In this document: in pieces, positions 63,890-64,000 of the stretch
Layout of the letters: each line of letters starts with the position of its first letter
Numbering within the stretch: position 1 is the stretch's first letter
NCBI GenBank assembly: GCA_963920635.1
Contig: OY987308.1
Coordinates: 1,058,225 to 1,122,224 of the forward strand
Source: Pseudeuparius sepicola
Taxonomy: Eukaryota; Arthropoda; Insecta; Coleoptera; Anthribidae
Reading direction: 5' to 3'
Length of the DNA stretch: 64,000 nucleotides
Translations under genes and position numbers: made by a program
The notes under the pieces: generated by a model
Seen by the model: the letters and a program-made list of their open reading frames with translations, nothing else
Told to the model about the DNA's origin: nothing
Database searches by the model: none

Positions 63890-64000
63890 TTATGATTCGA
63901 TGTGCGCCAACGGCGCCTTGTAAAAACTATTGGAGAGGGTCTCCCCCACACCCCATACAACGCCGAAACATTTGCCAGGCCGTAGGAAAAACACGACAGG
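63890..64000 (+). repeat. Partial right-edge monomer (C head)
   Basis: The window ends inside a C-headed monomer at acgacagg of a type 1 tail, so the array continues past the right edge without change. Confidence 0.95.

Larger units (their letters stand above)
1..64000 (+). repeat. Satellite DNA array, 164-bp monomer, about 390 head-to-tail copies
   Basis: The same 164-base unit recurs without interruption across the window, always in the same orientation. From 109 to 63889 there are 389 complete monomers. Fifteen of them are 163 bp and start at 1093, 1256, 1419, 5354, 16341, 25196, 32903, 37330, 37821, 43560, 49299, 51758, 52905, 53232 and 57003. The consensus is about 48% GC with 11 CpG sites. 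Most monomers match one of a few haplotypes exactly or with one private change, and the main haplotypes differ at no more than about 10 positions. A monomer near 160-180 bp in long homogeneous arrays is typical of eukaryotic centromeric or pericentromeric satellites; that role is inferred here, not shown. No array edge lies in the window. I do not recognise the family and cannot assign an organism. Confidence 0.99.

Noticed and set aside
1..64000. CRISPR array
   Set aside because: Repeats abut directly with no unique spacers, and the whole 164-bp unit is conserved. No cas gene is present.
1..64000. Transposon-derived tandem repeat (terminal repeats, target duplications, retroelement pieces)
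   Set aside because: The monomer has no terminal inverted repeats beyond the 5-bp stems, and no polypurine tract plus primer-site pair or coding remnant. No monomer is interrupted by foreign sequence.

Overview
The whole 64,000-base window is one uninterrupted tandem satellite array. A 164-bp monomer repeats head to tail in a single orientation from the first base to the last. With the monomer phased at its ttatgattcg motif, I count 389 complete monomers from 109 to 63889 (374 of 164 bp and 15 of 163 bp; the lengths sum exactly), plus a partial monomer at each edge. I see no gene, RNA gene, transposon, CRISPR array, inversion or unrelated insertion. The many short open frames on both strands are copies of the same few frames and are by-products of the repeat. 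An array this long and homogeneous points to eukaryotic heterochromatin, most plausibly centromeric or pericentromeric, in a long-read assembly. I do not recognise the monomer and cannot name the organism. The consensus is about 48% GC and keeps its CpG sites.

Monomers are mosaics of a few haplotypes, labelled here as head plus tail. Heads lie at monomer positions about 40-66. A has ggggagggtccccccta. B has ggagagggtctccccca. C is B with ctattgg in place of ctgttgg. D has an A left side and a B right side. E has a B left side and an A right side. F is B on the left and in the stem but ends in tacaaccc, and G is F with ctattgg. H has taccccccat. Tails lie at about 98-130. 1 has aaaaacacgacagg then ctgtc. 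2 has aaaaacacgtcagg then ctgtc. 3 has aaataaactacagg then ccgtc. 4 is 3 with aaaaatctg. 5 is 1 on the left and 3 on the right. 6 is 2 on the left and 3 on the right. 7 has aaaaaaacgacagg, ccgtc and cccggg. The main haplotypes differ at no more than about 10 of 164 positions.

Layout: 1-10108 has no C heads and little higher-order order. 10437-16012 is an apparently perfect tandem duplication of a 17-monomer (2788-bp) unit. 18472-23063 is a degenerating 8-monomer higher-order repeat, with a truncated copy at 24376-25358. 25523-31262 reuses blocks already seen at 15.8-23.5 kb. 32411-38967 holds 3- and 6-monomer modules. 39952-47494 holds 4-monomer and 10-monomer duplications. 49299-54050 is a cluster of divergent monomers (H heads, cccggg junctions), with an outlier at 57330-57657. 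57658-64000 returns to the common haplotypes and includes a 9-monomer block shared with 34706-36181.

Each consensus monomer carries three short perfect inverted repeats and one 9-base A tract. In the second inverted repeat, the A and B/C heads differ by a paired change that keeps the stem intact. The pattern of shared variants indicates repeated unequal exchange and short-tract gene conversion. Function (centromere, heterochromatin) is inference from repeat architecture only.
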